From: Basidiobolus meristosporus CBS 931.73
Taxonomy: Eukaryota > Basidiobolomycota > Basidiobolomycetes > Basidiobolales > Basidiobolaceae
Assembly: GCA_002104905.1 (NCBI GenBank)
Contig: MCFE01000925.1
Coordinates: forward strand, 1-25,788
Length of the DNA stretch: 25,788 nt
Direction of reading: 5' to 3'
A program made the position numbers and the translations under genes. Of the stretch, positions 17,275-25,788 are shown piece by piece; the stretch's first letter is position 1, and the number at the start of each line of letters is the position of its first letter. Below the pieces are notes generated by a model. It was not told the origin of the DNA. It saw only the letters and a program-made list of their open reading frames with translations, and made no database searches.

Positions 17275-18334
17275 TTACTTGAGGATATCAGTTAAAGGGG
17301 CTGCAATACTTGCAAAAGACTTGACAAATCTCCAATAATAGGAAACCATTCCGAGGAATGATCTGAGTTCTGATATGCTATGGTGCTGCTTCAAGTTCTT
17401 GATTACTTCCACCTTCTTTGGGTCTAAGGTTACTCCTGTGCTAGTCACTATGTGTCCCAGGTATTCAACGTGCTCCTTGAGGAATTCACACTTGGCTAGC
17501 TTGCCATATAGCTTGTTCTCTCTTAGTTTCTCCAAGACCTTTTCAATGTGCACTACGTGATCCTCTTCTGTCTTGCTGTATATCAATATGTCATCCAGGT
17601 AGATTATCACAAACTTGTCTAAGTACTCCTGAAAGACAGTCTGCATCAGCGTCATGAATGTTGCAGGGGCATTAGTGAGGCCAAAACTCATGACTAAGTA
17701 CTTGTAGTGTCCATATCTGGTCCTGAATGCTCTCTTGGGGATGTCTTCTGGCTTCACCCTAATCTGGTTGTATCCTGACATGAGGTCAATCTTGCTGAAA
17801 ATAGTTGCTCCATTAAGTTGGTCTAAAAGCTCATCAATCCAAGGTATGGGATACTTATTCTTGACGGTAACTGAGCTCAGGGCTCTGTAGTCAATGCACA
17901 TCCCAAGTGTTCCATCCTTCTTTTTCACAAAAAGCACTGGTGCTCCCCAGGGTGACTTGCTGGGCCTGATGTATCCTTGCTCCAATAGCTGATCAATTTG
18001 TCTCTTCATTTCCTCCAATTCTAATGGACTCATTCTGTAAGGTGTCTTGCTCACTGGAGGGTTATCTCCTGTGTCAATGGCATGATCCACGTCTCTGACT
18101 GGTGGTAGGCTTACAAGCTCATCTGGGAACACGTCTGAATATTTCTTCAAGAGAGTCTGGACATGCTGGGGTGCTGGGGTAGAGGAATCCTCCTGTAATA
18201 CCGCCATGAGGAACATCTTGGTACCTTTTCTAAGTGCTCTACAGAACTGGGTCTTGCTAAGTTCACTTGTCTCACACACACTGGAATTGACCAAGTTGAA
18301 ATCCAGCATGGCAGGTAATAGCTCATAGGTCTTG
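17275..18334 (-). pseudogene. Element 1 reverse transcriptase
   Basis: The 344-residue open stretch 18309-17275 begins at an internal Met, and the true frame enters from the protease across the A-run. RT landmarks in order: SPWGAPVLFVKKKDGTLGMC (residues 119-138), FSKIDLMSGYNQIRV (first catalytic Asp, 174), MSFGLTNAPATFM (207-219), YLDDILIYSK (237-246, the metal-binding Asp pair), LGHIVTSTGV (284-293) and SFLGMVSYYWRF. All catalytic residues are present. It ends at the TAA at 17275-17277, before RNase H. Element 2 carries a damaged version of the same enzyme. Confidence 0.9.
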
Positions 18335-19637
18335 TTTTTTTTTGGATCTGAGTAGCATGGGTTCTCCAGTTGATTGATGGATTACAACAAAAAAGCCAGG
18401 TTTTTCCAAGTACAAGGTCAAACTTGCAGTTCCCAAATATATAAGCCTGTAGGTCTTCTTCATAGTCATTGATCTTCATTCTTACTGGCTGGGTAATATG
18501 GTTGATTATGTAGGAGTTCCCATCAGCTGTGGAGACTGAAGTTGATTTGGTAGGTTCCAAGTTGATTCCAGCTTTCAAAGCAAATTGCTCTGACATGTAC
18601 TCATGCAATGCTCCTGAGTCAATCATGATCTTGGCAGGTACTCCATTGATTACTCCATTCAAGTACAATAACTTCCCTGAGTTTGAAGTCATTTGGGACA
18701 AGTACTCTTCTGTCATATGGAAGGTGAGTTCCAAGTCTTCTTCAAGCTCATCTTTCACATTAATGTGTTCATGGGACTCAATAAGGCTGAAGGTTCTTGT
18801 TGGCTGGTGTCCATTTCTTCTCTGAGGGCAGTACTTTGCAATATGTCCCTGCTGGTGGCAATTGAAGCAAAGTCCTCTCTTCTTGCATTCTTCTGAGGAG
18901 GGATTCTTCTGCATAGCGTCTATTTCCATTGGTACTGCTTCTGATAGTCTTCTTTCATAATGATTATAGCCTTTCTGATTAGTCACTGTAGGCTTCCCAA
19001 CTCCAAACATAGCTGAGTCATAGTCAATGGCAATCTTGATGGCTTCTTCAATAGTCTGAGGTCTTTGGTAATTGACTTCCTTGCGAGTTCTTTCTTTCAA
19101 CCCATCAATAAAGTATTCAACTTGCTCCAAGGGGTCCATTCTTTCAATTTGTCCAAGTAGACATCTGTACTCATAGATGTATTCTTGCACCATTCCTTTC
19201 TGTCTGAGTGTCTTTAACTTCCTTCTTAGTAGTGTCTGCTGGTGTGGAGGTTCAAAAGCATCCTGAATTTCTGACACAAACTCATCCCAGGTAGAGGTTG
19301 TAGAGCATCCCATCCTAGTAGCTGACTTGATCTTGTTGTGGTACCACTGTAACGCTGCATCTGCCAGGTAAGAAGCTGCATAATGCAACTTGCGCTCTGG
19401 AGCAACTCCTTTAGCTTTAAAAGCTTCTTCAATCTGAAAGAGCCAAGTTCCCAGGTTTTCATTGACTCTGCCATGGTACTGGTTGACCTTCACACTAAAG
19501 TTGCTCTTGACAGGGCTTTGCTGGCTCTGAGCCATGGTAGTCATTCCTTGTTGCTGTTGGCTGAGGATCTGGAGTAGCTGTTGCTGTTGGGCCAGGATTT
19601 GCTGCATGGCATTCTTCCATTCTTGATTGTCCAACAT
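18147..19637 (-). CDS. Element 1 Gag-protease
   Basis: This 496-residue frame starts at the first ATG after the primer-binding site (19637). The N-terminus is Gln-rich (two QQQQ runs within residues 16-30), perhaps a coiled coil. A retrotransposon Gag capsid domain spans about residues 60-210 (GTWLFQIEEAFKAKGV, AALQWYHNK, FEPPHQQTLLRRKLKTLRQK). The CCHC zinc knuckle is C257, C260, H265, C270 (CFNCHQQGHIAKYC) and would bind RNA. The aspartic protease motif is D340-S-G-A (MIDSGALHEYMS). About the last 65 residues (from 432 on) are out of frame because of the A9 tract at 18335-18343, so the useful product ends near NPSINWRTHATQ. Gag would form the particle, and the protease would cut the polyprotein. 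Confidence 0.88.
   Translation of the reverse strand: MLDNQEWKNAMQQILAQQQQLLQILSQQQQGMTTMAQSQQSPVKSNFSVKVNQYHGRVNENLGTWLFQIEEAFKAKGVAPERKLHYAASYLADAALQWYHNKIKSATRMGCSTTSTWDEFVSEIQDAFEPPHQQTLLRRKLKTLRQKGMVQEYIYEYRCLLGQIERMDPLEQVEYFIDGLKERTRKEVNYQRPQTIEEAIKIAIDYDSAMFGVGKPTVTNQKGYNHYERRLSEAVPMEIDAMQKNPSSEECKKRGLCFNCHQQGHIAKYCPQRRNGHQPTRTFSLIESHEHINVKDELEEDLELTFHMTEEYLSQMTSNSGKLLYLNGVINGVPAKIMIDSGALHEYMSEQFALKAGINLEPTKSTSVSTADGNSYIINHITQPVRMKINDYEEDLQAYIFGNCKFDLVLGKTWLFCCNPSINWRTHATQIQKKTRPMSYYLPCWISTWSIPVCVRQVNLARPSSVEHLEKVPRCSSWRYYRRIPLPQHPSMSRLS
18335..18343 (-). other. A9 tract at the protease-RT frame change
   Basis: There are nine T's on the plus strand, so A9 in the sense strand. With nine A's the Gag-protease frame runs into unrelated residues (KKTRPMSYY) and ends at 18147; one more A would keep it in the RT frame. 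Element 2 has no homopolymer here and stays in one frame. The simplest reading is a one-base loss. A slippage site or a sequencing or assembly error are alternatives. Confidence 0.75.
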
Positions 19638-19680
19638 CTTGAGGGTGGTTTCTTCTTTCTTCAGGAGGGAGGTTTCTGGT

Positions 19681-19694
19681 TATTGCTGCTACCA
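19681..19694 (-). other. Primer-binding site of element 1
   Basis: tggtagcagcaata on the minus strand lies one base inside the 5' LTR. TGGTAGC at the start is what an initiator-Met tRNA 3' end (GCUACCA) would pair with in many eukaryotes, so tRNA-iMet priming is likely. The same text adjoins the LTR of element 2 at 23174-23187. Confidence 0.65.
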
Positions 19695-19695
19695 A

Positions 19696-20063
19696 TGTTA
19701 CAAGTCTTGGTATAAGAGTTGTAGAGGAATAGGGAGTTTAGCTAGTATTGTATTCACTAAAGCTTGAACTGATTTTTATTGAGGTTCCAGCAGCTCCTTA
19801 TATACATTTTGCCAGATCAATTGCTGACTAACTGTATTTCCTAATGTAGGTTGTGGCTGATGACTCATTTGATTGCATCATCATCACCCAATAAGATCCT
19901 ACTTAATATATCTATTTCTGTCTGATAAGGATCTGCTGATTCATTTGCTGACTAATGCTACTGATTTCATAGATAATACTGATATACTGATAACCTAAAC
20001 ATATACTAATTGATTTGACTAAAAACTGATCTAACTTAAACATTCAAGCGGCAGATCATAACA
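19696..20063 (-). repeat. Element 1, 5' LTR
   Basis: This 368-bp LTR differs from the 3' LTR at five positions by hand count, including aagctt for aaactt and gatctaac for gatcaaac. It is followed on the right by ctaa, the copy of the 4-bp target site. Confidence 0.93.
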
Positions 20064-21272
20064 CTAAGTCTTCCTGGATATTGCCTTGTTTGTCCACTAA
20101 TTGGTAGGTTGCAAATGGACATTCTCTGATGATCTTGAATGGTCCTGTCCAATGTGGCTCAAACTTCTTCTGAGTGTTGTTTCTTAGCAATACAAAGTTC
20201 CTAACTGTCAATGCTTCTGGTGCTACAGTCTTATCAAAGCTCTACTTTATGTTTCCTGCACTTTGAAGTACTTTGGTCTGTGCCTCTTAACGTCTTTGTT
20301 CCAGTTACTGGTGTCTACTTGGCTGATGGAGCTCATCTTCTCAGGTGTGAGATCTCCTGGAATCCTTGGTTCACATCCATACAATTGGTAAAATGGAAAT
20401 TGTTAGGTGGCATTGTGTACTCTGACTCTGCATGCAAAGAGTGCTTGGTCTATATACTCATCCCATCTACTGACTACTCCATTTGCATGATTGGTTAGCA
20501 TTTTCCCAAATAGTCCATTTAACCATTCAGTGACTCCATTAGTTCTGGGGTGATATGCCAAGGTTATCAAGTGTTTAATCTGCTGCATTTGCAGGTAAGC
20601 TTCCAATGTTGTTGCCATAAAGTTTGCAACTCTATCTGATTGAATCTCAACAGGGCATCCAAACTCCATAAGGATCTCATGGTAGATGAAGCTTGCAACT
20701 TCTTGTTCACAGGCTATAGGTACAGCATTAGCCACTGGCCATTTAGTGGCCTGGCCAATTGCTACCAGGATTCAACAGTGGCATTTCCTGGTAGTTGGCA
20801 GTTTTCCAATAAAGTTCAACTCCCATCTTTCAAATGGCCTTATAGGCTCCAAGGGAAAGAGTTCAGTAATTCTCTGAGGTTGGCCTTGGTTGATTTGGCA
20901 ATTTTGGCATGCTTTTACTACCTTCTCAATGTCATGCTTCATTCTGGGCCACAATGCTCTGGCTTTCACAAGGCTATAGGTTCCTTCAATCCCAAGATGT
21001 CCATATCCATTGTGTAGCTTATGTATTGAATCCTGGCAAGCAACATAAGGGCAATAGGCAATAGGGCTTCCATCAACAACTTAGTAGAGTGTTTCATGCT
21101 CTACTACAAATTTGCTGGCTTCATCACGGATTATCTTCTTGATATCTTGATCCACCTCATTAGGAATGGCTTGTTCCTCCAGGTAGTTTGGTAATAGGCT
21201 AGGCCAATCTGATTCATGCACCAAGTTGAGTTGTGCAATTTGTTCTAATATTGATAAGATGTCAGCAACCAT
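20064..21272 (-). pseudogene. Element 2 integrase (broken)
   Basis: The minus text starts after the RNase H frameshift: VADILSILEQIAQLNLVHES, a TAA at 21081-21083 (CAA in element 1), then HKLHNGYGHLGIEG, RALWPRMKHDIEK (no stop where element 1 has TGA) and CQNCQINQ. The first catalytic site reads WELNFIGKLP with Asn replacing Asp, next to a one-base insertion. A stop follows TTRKCHC. The next stretch, 20735-20403, keeps SDRVANF and NGVTEWLNG (second Asp and Glu). Further indels follow to 20064, where element 1 interrupts. It is inactive for at least three independent reasons. Confidence 0.82.
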
Positions 21273-21875
21273 GTTGTTTTTCCATGGCAGTAGACAATCT
21301 CTAAATCAAATTGCTGAATGTATTCACTCCATCTTGCCATTTTTCTAGAGAGTACTTTCTGAGTAAACATATACTTGAGGGAGGCATGATCAGTCTTCAC
21401 AGTGCATTTGACTCCTTTAGTATAGCATCTCCATGCCATCAAACAATGTATTATAGCAAGCATCTCCTTCTTGTGCACTGGATAGCTTTGTTCTGCTGAG
21501 CTCAGCTTCTTGGATTCAATGGCAATTGGGTGGTCCTCACCCTTGTGTTCTTGGCTCAACACTCCACCAATTGCATAATCTGAGGCATCTGCAAACAGAG
21601 TAAACTCTTTTCTGAAGTCAGGAATTCTTAAGCTTGGTGGCTTAGCAAATTCATTCTTGAGTGTCTGGAAGGCAGTCTCACAAGCTATGTCCCACTTGTA
21701 GGTATTGTCTTTCTTGAGGATATCAGTTAAAGTGGTGGCAATACTTGCAAAGGACTTGGCAAATCTCCAATAATAGGAAACCATTCCAAGGAATGATCTG
21801 AGCTCTGATATGCTATGGGGCTACTTCAGATTCTCAATAACTTCAACCTTCTTAAGGTCCAAGGTTACTCCTATG
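21245..21875 (-). pseudogene. Element 2 RNase H (broken)
   Basis: A stop (LK-stop-PHSIS) lies just after the RT frameshift. From 21784 the frame is open: MVSYYWRFAKSFASI, DILKKDNTYKWD (no stop here, unlike element 1), FADASDYAIGGVLSQ, KKEMLAIIHCLMAWRCY and TVKTDHASLKYMF. The frame is lost at about 21282-21287, where a T-run is one base shorter than in element 1, so VADALSR is displaced. The RNase H Asp, Glu and Asp are otherwise visible. Confidence 0.82.
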
Positions 21876-21882
21876 CTAGTCA

Positions 21883-23166
21883 CTATGTGTCCAGATATTC
21901 AATATGTTCCTTGAAGAGTTCACACTTGGGTAGCTTGCCATAAAGCTTGTTCTCTCTTAGCTTCTTCAAGACCTTTTCAATGTGCACCAAGTGATCCTCT
22001 TCTGTCTTGCTGTATATCAATATATAATTTAGTAAGATTATCACAAACTTGTCTAAGTACTCCTGGAAGACAGTCTGCATCAGAGTCATGAACGTTGCAG
22101 GGGCATTGGTGAGGCCAAAACTCATGACTAAGTACTTGTAATATCCATATCTGGTCCTGAATGCTGTCTTAGGGATGTCTTCTGGCTTCACCCTAATCTG
22201 GTTGTATCCTGACATGAGGTCAATCTTGCTGAGAATAGTGGCTAAATTGAGTTGGTCCAAAAGCTCATCAATCCAAGGTATGGGGTACTTGCTCTTCACA
22301 GTAACTGAGTTGGGGGCTCTGTAGTCAATGTACATCCCAAGTGTTCCATCCTTCTTCTTCACAAAAAGTACTGGAGCTCCCCAAGGTGACTTGCTGGGTC
22401 TGATATATCCTTGCTCCAATAACTGATCAATTTGTCTCTTCATCTCTTCCAACTCCAATGGACTCATTCTGTAAGGTGTCTTGCTCACTGGAGGGCTATC
22501 TCCTGTTTCAATGGCATAATCCACATCTCTGACTGGTGGTAGGCTTACAAGCTCATCTGGAAATACATTTGAATACTCCTTCAAGAGAGTTTGGACCTTG
22601 TGGGGTACTGGAGTAGAGGAATCCTCCTGTAATACTGCCATGAGGAACATCTGGGTGCATTTTCTTAGTGCTCTAAAGAACTGTGTCTTGCTAAGTTGAC
22701 CTGTCTCACACTCACTGGATTTGACCAAGTTATAATCCAGTCTGGGAGGTAACAACTCATTGGTCTTGTTGTCCTCCTGGATCTGGGTAACATGGGTTCT
22801 CCAGTTGATTGATGGATTACAACAAAATAGCCAGCTTCTCCCAAGTACAAGGTCAAACTTGCAGTTCCCAAATACCACTGCCACTGCCAGGTAAGTGGCT
22901 GCATAATGTAACTTGCTTTCTGGAGCAATTCCCTTAGCCTTTAAAGCTTCTTCAATCTGGAAGAGCCAAGTTCCCATGTTTTCATTGACTCCACCATGGT
23001 ACCAGTTGACCTTCACATTAAAGTTGCTCTTGACAGGGTTTTGCTGGCTTTGGGCCATGGTAGTCATTCCTTGTTGCTGCTGGGCCAAAGTTTGTTGCAT
23101 AGCATTCTTCCATTCCTGATTTTTTGACATCTTGAGGGAGGCTTCTTCTTTCTTCAGGAGTGACAT
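21883..23166 (-). pseudogene. Element 2 Gag-protease-RT fusion (deleted)
   Basis: This 427-residue frame starts MSLLKKEEASLKMSKNQEW. It keeps the Gln-rich start (one QQQQ run) and about 100 residues of Gag to HYAATYLAVA, then jumps in frame to FGNCKFDLVLGRSW at the end of protease. The rest of capsid, the CCHC knuckle and the DSGA site are gone (about 0.9 kb relative to element 1). RT follows: SPWGAPVLFVKKKDGTLGMY, KIDLMSGYNQIRV and MSFGLTNAPATFM. The catalytic YLDD is replaced by LLNY. A one-base deletion near 21891 ends the frame at HIEYLDT. RT activity would be lost. Confidence 0.85.
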
Positions 23167-23188
23167 TTCTGGTTATTGCTGCTACCAA

Positions 23189-23557
23189 TGTTACAAGTCT
23201 TGGTATAAGAGTTGTAGAGGAAAAGGGAGTTTAGTTAGTATTGTACTCACTAAAACTTGAACTGATCTTTATTGAGGTTTCAGCAGCTTCTTATATACAT
23301 TTTGCCGGATCAATTGCTGACCAATTGTATTTCCTAATGTAGGCTGTGGCTGATGACTCATTTGATTGCATCATCATCACCCAATAAGATCCTACTTAGT
23401 ATACCTATTTCTGTCTGATAAGAAACTGATGATTCATATGCTGACTAATGCTACTGATTTGATATATAATACTGATATACTGATAAGCTGAACATATAAC
23501 TAATTGATTTGACTAAAAACTGAACCAACTTGAACATTCAAGCAGCAGATCATAACA
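23189..23557 (-). repeat. Element 2, 5' LTR
   Basis: This 369-bp LTR has the same TGTTATGATC...TTGTAACA ends as element 1 and about 25 differences by hand count. A primer-binding site adjoins at 23174-23187. The right flank is actg. The partner LTR is missing, so no target duplication can be read. Confidence 0.9.
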
Positions 23558-24059
23558 ACTGAACACAGAGTTTTCCAAGAGTGGATGGCTTCTACTTTCC
23601 AAGGATTCATTCTTGTTCCACTTGAGTTTTTAAGATATCCTGAGAACGCAATTTCTCTCTGGTCAAAGTTACATTTCTACAGTTGGGTATTGAGGCCAGC
23701 AGTGTCAAGCTAGGTCAAGACTGCCTTCAAATGGGAATTATGTTCTTCTAGAGTTTTGGGGTACATCAAGATATCACAAAGGTGGATAACCACAAATTGG
23801 TGAAGGTGCTCACAGAATATGTCATTCTTCAGGTGTTGAACAACAGCTGGGGCATTGGTGAGACCAGGTTGTATAATTCCATACTCAAAGTGACAATATC
23901 CTGTTCTGAAGGTGGTTTCTGCTCATCAACAAGCTTGATGATCACAAGATTGAATATCCTGTGAGGTCAATTTTAGTAAATACTTTAGCAGTGAAGAGCT
24001 GATCCTACAGGGTGTTGATTGGGAGCAAAAGTTATTGGTTCATGATTGTGATTTTATTC
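23558..24059 (-). pseudogene. Element 3 reverse transcriptase, C-terminal half
   Basis: From 24059 the minus text gives NKITIMN-like, INTL, DQLFTAKVFTKIDLTGYSIL (catalytic Asp in KIDL), a frame change, HFEYGIIQPGLTNAPAVVQ, HQFVVIHLCDILMYPKTLEE, then FSGYLKNSSGTRMNP and KVEAIHSWKTLCSV at the left end. The metal-binding motif normally YLDD reads HLCD. Stops are scattered. Reading direction and order match the element 3 parts at 12961-15019 and 24436-25788, so all three are one chromovirus opened by insertions. Confidence 0.78.
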
Positions 24060-24063
24060 AGTG

Positions 24064-24431
24064 TGTTATGATCTGCCGCTTGAATGTTTAAGTTTGATCA
24101 GTTTTTAGTCAAATCAATTAGTATATGTTTAGGTTATCAGTATATCAGTAGTATCTATGAAATCAGTAGCATTAGTCAGCAAATGAATCAGCAGATCCTT
24201 ATCAGAGAGAAATAGGTATATTAAGTAGGATCTTATTGGGTGATGATGATGCAATCAAATGAGTCATCAGCCACAACCTACATTAGGAAATACAATTAGT
24301 CAGCAATTGATCTGGCAAAATGTATATAAGGAGCTGCTGAAACCTCAATAAAAATCAGTTCAAGCTTTAGTGAATACAATACTAGCTAAACTCCCTATTC
24401 CTCTACAACTCTTATACCAAGACATGTAGCA
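24064..24431 (+). repeat. Solo LTR of the element 1 family, opposite orientation
   Basis: This 368-bp LTR, TGTTATGATC...ATGTAGCA, differs from the element 1 LTR at 19696 at about 8 positions by hand count, including two in the last ten bases. It is flanked by agtg (24060-24063) and agcg (24432-24435), a 4-bp target duplication with one transition. No internal sequence remains, which fits recombination between two LTRs. It splits the RT of element 3 between CVDYRxLN-type and NKIT-type segments. Confidence 0.9.
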
Positions 24432-24435
24432 AGCG

Positions 24436-24710
24436 CACAGTAGTCTACACATATTCTAGGGGTAACAAACTCTTTTCCAACAAAGAGGATTAGGGCACCA
24501 GCTTGGAACAAGAGTGCTGAATAAAGCCTCTCTGGAGGTTTTCTTTGATATAGCTATGGATCTCTTTCAGCTCACACTGTTAAAGGTTTTAATTATGACC
24601 AACAGGTAGGGCATTTTGTTCCTCAAGGTCTATGGGACAATTGCGGGGTCTATATGCTGGGAGCAGTAGTGCTTGTTTCTGATCAAAAACATTGCTAAGT
24701 TCTTAATACC
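24436..24710 (-). pseudogene. Element 3 reverse transcriptase, N-terminal part
   Basis: The minus translation gives LLLPAYRPRNCPIDLEEQ, LKEIHSYIKENLQRGFIQ, SKLVP and LLPLEYV, in the order of 'LP.HRp.D..I.LeeG', 'L..Y..e.l.kGfIr.S.Sp..apvlFv.Kkdgslr.cvDYr' of Ty3/Gypsy RTs. Frame changes and a stop are visible. It continues upstream into protease without a break. Confidence 0.7.
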
Positions 24711-25230
24711 TTATTGGTATTCCATTGGAGGGGTTCCTTCAGTGATGATGGGCTCTTGGGTCTTGGGTAGCTTGGGAACAGATAGCTTTTTACCAGCATA
24801 GCCAGGTGCCTTTGTGGAGTTGGATGGAAGACTATGGGGAATGTCAAAGTCTTAGTCTTTGAGTTGATAGCCAAGTAATGGTGACTTAGCCATAAGCTTC
24901 TAAGAGCCATGGAGTAGTGTGCAGAGTTGATGATTTTAAAGGCTAGTGTCTCATAATGACCAGTAGTGGACAGTTGGAGTAGACATGTTGCACACAGTAC
25001 AGCACCAGAAGAGAGGGATTGTCCATCAATAACTTCAACTTGGGCATGAGAGGATTTCAGGAGAGTGGGGATTTTGTGCCTCTGGACAAAGCAATGGTCA
25101 ATGAAGTAGCAGGAAGCACAAGAATTGTTCAGGGCAAGGACATGGACAGGGCTAGATTCAGGGATGTGAATGCTTCAGGTATTATTAAGGACTGGATGTG
25201 CTTTGTAGCATATGATGTTTCTTGAATGTG
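24711..25230 (-). pseudogene. Element 3 aspartic protease
   Basis: The minus text gives VLALNNSCASCYFIDHCFVQ, RHKIPTLL, VEVIDGQSLSSGAV, GHYETLAFKIINSAHYSMAL, SLWLSHHYLAINSKTKTLTF. This is the layout of a chromovirus protease ('DSGAtsnFI...fv..h.ip', 'i.vIDG..l.sG.v', 'LG.pWL..hnP.idW..g...f'). The active-site DSGA is altered to NSCA, so the enzyme is dead. The last part is open at 24910-24695. Confidence 0.75.
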
Positions 25231-25788
25231 TTAAATACTCATTGGAGGGTCCAGTTGAAAGCCTGTCACTATAACAGGATACTGGAGCTTATCAACAATT
25301 CAGGATATGGCTTTTCACTGGATAATTGTAGGAGTTTGATGCTGGACTTCTTGTTAGGACATGACTTGCTGTAGCAGCCTGGCTGGCCATAATTGAGGCA
25401 GATATTTGCCTGCTAACTTCCAGATCCTTCTTCTTTTGTAAGTTTCTCAACCTTAACACTGTCAATTTGAATAGAATCATCAAACTTAGTATTGGGGAAG
25501 GAGGGTGGCTGATAAGTGTATTGGAATTTTGGTTTTTTCTGGAAAAGCAATTCCGACATTGGATTGATAGCTGCATAGCTATACCTAGGGTAGTTGGGCC
25601 ATTAATTGTGGGGAGTAGGGTAATGACTCAACTCAGATATCTTCCTGAAACTGACTAATCATGGCAGCATCACCCCAAAGGCTCATATCACTGGTTAGTA
25701 GCCAGAGTTCAGAAGCATACACATTTATAGGTCTGTTTCCATGCTTCGAAGTTTCTGATCTTGCTGGCAGCAGTTCTGACTTAGTCAA
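25231..25788 (-). pseudogene. Element 3 Gag, partial at window edge
   Basis: From the right edge the minus text gives NRPINVYASELWLLTSDM, WGDAAMISQFQEDI, then after stops and frame changes ICLNYGQPGCYSKSCPNKK. The first part is the 'sv..Ya..FrrLa.d..W.d.al..qFr.Gl' segment of chromovirus Gag, and the last is a degenerate CCHC zinc knuckle with the second Cys changed to Tyr. The N-terminus and 5' LTR lie beyond 25788. Confidence 0.72.

Larger units (their letters stand above)
15128..20063 (-). mobile_element. Element 1: near-complete Ty3/Gypsy retrotransposon
   Basis: This 4936-bp element on the minus strand has two 368-bp LTRs differing at 5 positions by hand count, a primer-binding site, Gag with a CCHC knuckle, protease, RT, RNase H, integrase and a polypurine tract. 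It is flanked by ctaa on both sides (15124-15127 and 20064-20067), a 4-bp target duplication. It lies inside the integrase C-terminus of element 2, a relative of the same family. Visible coding lesions are a one-base deletion in an A-run (about 18335-18343), a TAA at 17275-17277, a TGA at 16507-16509 and a one-base deletion near 15650. No chromodomain is present. The copy is recent but not intact as read. Confidence 0.92.
20064..23557 (-). mobile_element. Element 2: older, internally deleted Ty3/Gypsy copy
   Basis: This belongs to the same family as element 1, with its last 108 bp at 15020-15127. It keeps one LTR (23189-23557). It lacks the 3' LTR and has an in-frame internal deletion joining early Gag to late protease at about 22874/22875. 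It carries several stops and frameshifts, listed with its genes. Its LTR differs from the LTRs of element 1 at about 25 positions by hand count, so it is an older lineage. It is inserted in chromovirus element 3, whose RT resumes at 23558. Confidence 0.88.

Noticed and set aside
18529-18896. Plus-strand open frames over Gag-protease
   Set aside because: Antisense shadows of the element 1 Gag-protease frame.
20640-21017. 125-residue plus-strand open frame
   Set aside because: Antisense shadow of the element 2 integrase.
1-25788. CRISPR array, bacterial operons, riboswitches
   Set aside because: No regularly spaced repeats with unique spacers and no bacterial gene organisation; all evidence is eukaryotic transposons.

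Overview
The window reads as a gene-poor, repeat-filled stretch of a eukaryotic, most likely filamentous fungal, nuclear genome. The reasons are Ty3/Gypsy retrotransposons of two families (one a chromodomain-bearing chromovirus), a PIF/Harbinger-type DNA transposon, a Tnp2/CACTA-type transposase relic, AT-rich and CpG-poor sequence, and no recognisable host gene, tRNA or rRNA. The species cannot be fixed from sequence alone. Almost every coding region is a transposon protein, and nearly all are broken.

Layout. 1-3115: decayed repeat of an unrecognised family (here 'family U', copy Z, minus sense) with internal tandem duplications. 3116-3420: fragment of the chromovirus LTR. About 3860-4085 plus 8325-8525: a Tnp2 (Transposase_21-like) transposase relic split by a 4.24 kb PIF/Harbinger-like element, 4086-8324. 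That element has terminal inverted repeats, a DDE transposase with one in-frame stop (plus), a divergent unrecognised partner gene with one in-frame stop (minus), and a solo LTR of another family between them (6247-6587). 9001-12403: two more family U copies (Y plus, X minus) facing each other as a large imperfect palindrome.

12404-25788 is a nest of retrotransposons, all minus strand except one solo LTR. The oldest, element 3, is a chromovirus: LTR 12404-12976, chromodomain, integrase and RNase H to 15019, then RT, protease and Gag from 23558 past the right edge. Element 2 (15020-15127 plus 20064-23557) sits inside element 3. It has lost its 3' LTR and about 50 bp of host, and carries an internal deletion of about 0.9 kb over Gag and protease. 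Element 1 (15128-20063), the youngest and most complete, lies in the integrase of element 2 with a 4-bp target duplication and two 368-bp LTRs that differ at 5 positions by hand count. A solo LTR of the element 1 family (24064-24431, plus) sits in the RT of element 3.

The Harbinger element and element 1 are the best preserved. The left end of the Harbinger element and its partner gene form a CpG-rich island in an otherwise CpG-poor window, which suggests later arrival or a different mutational history. The partner gene and family U are the candidates for undescribed biology; everything else belongs to known transposon classes.
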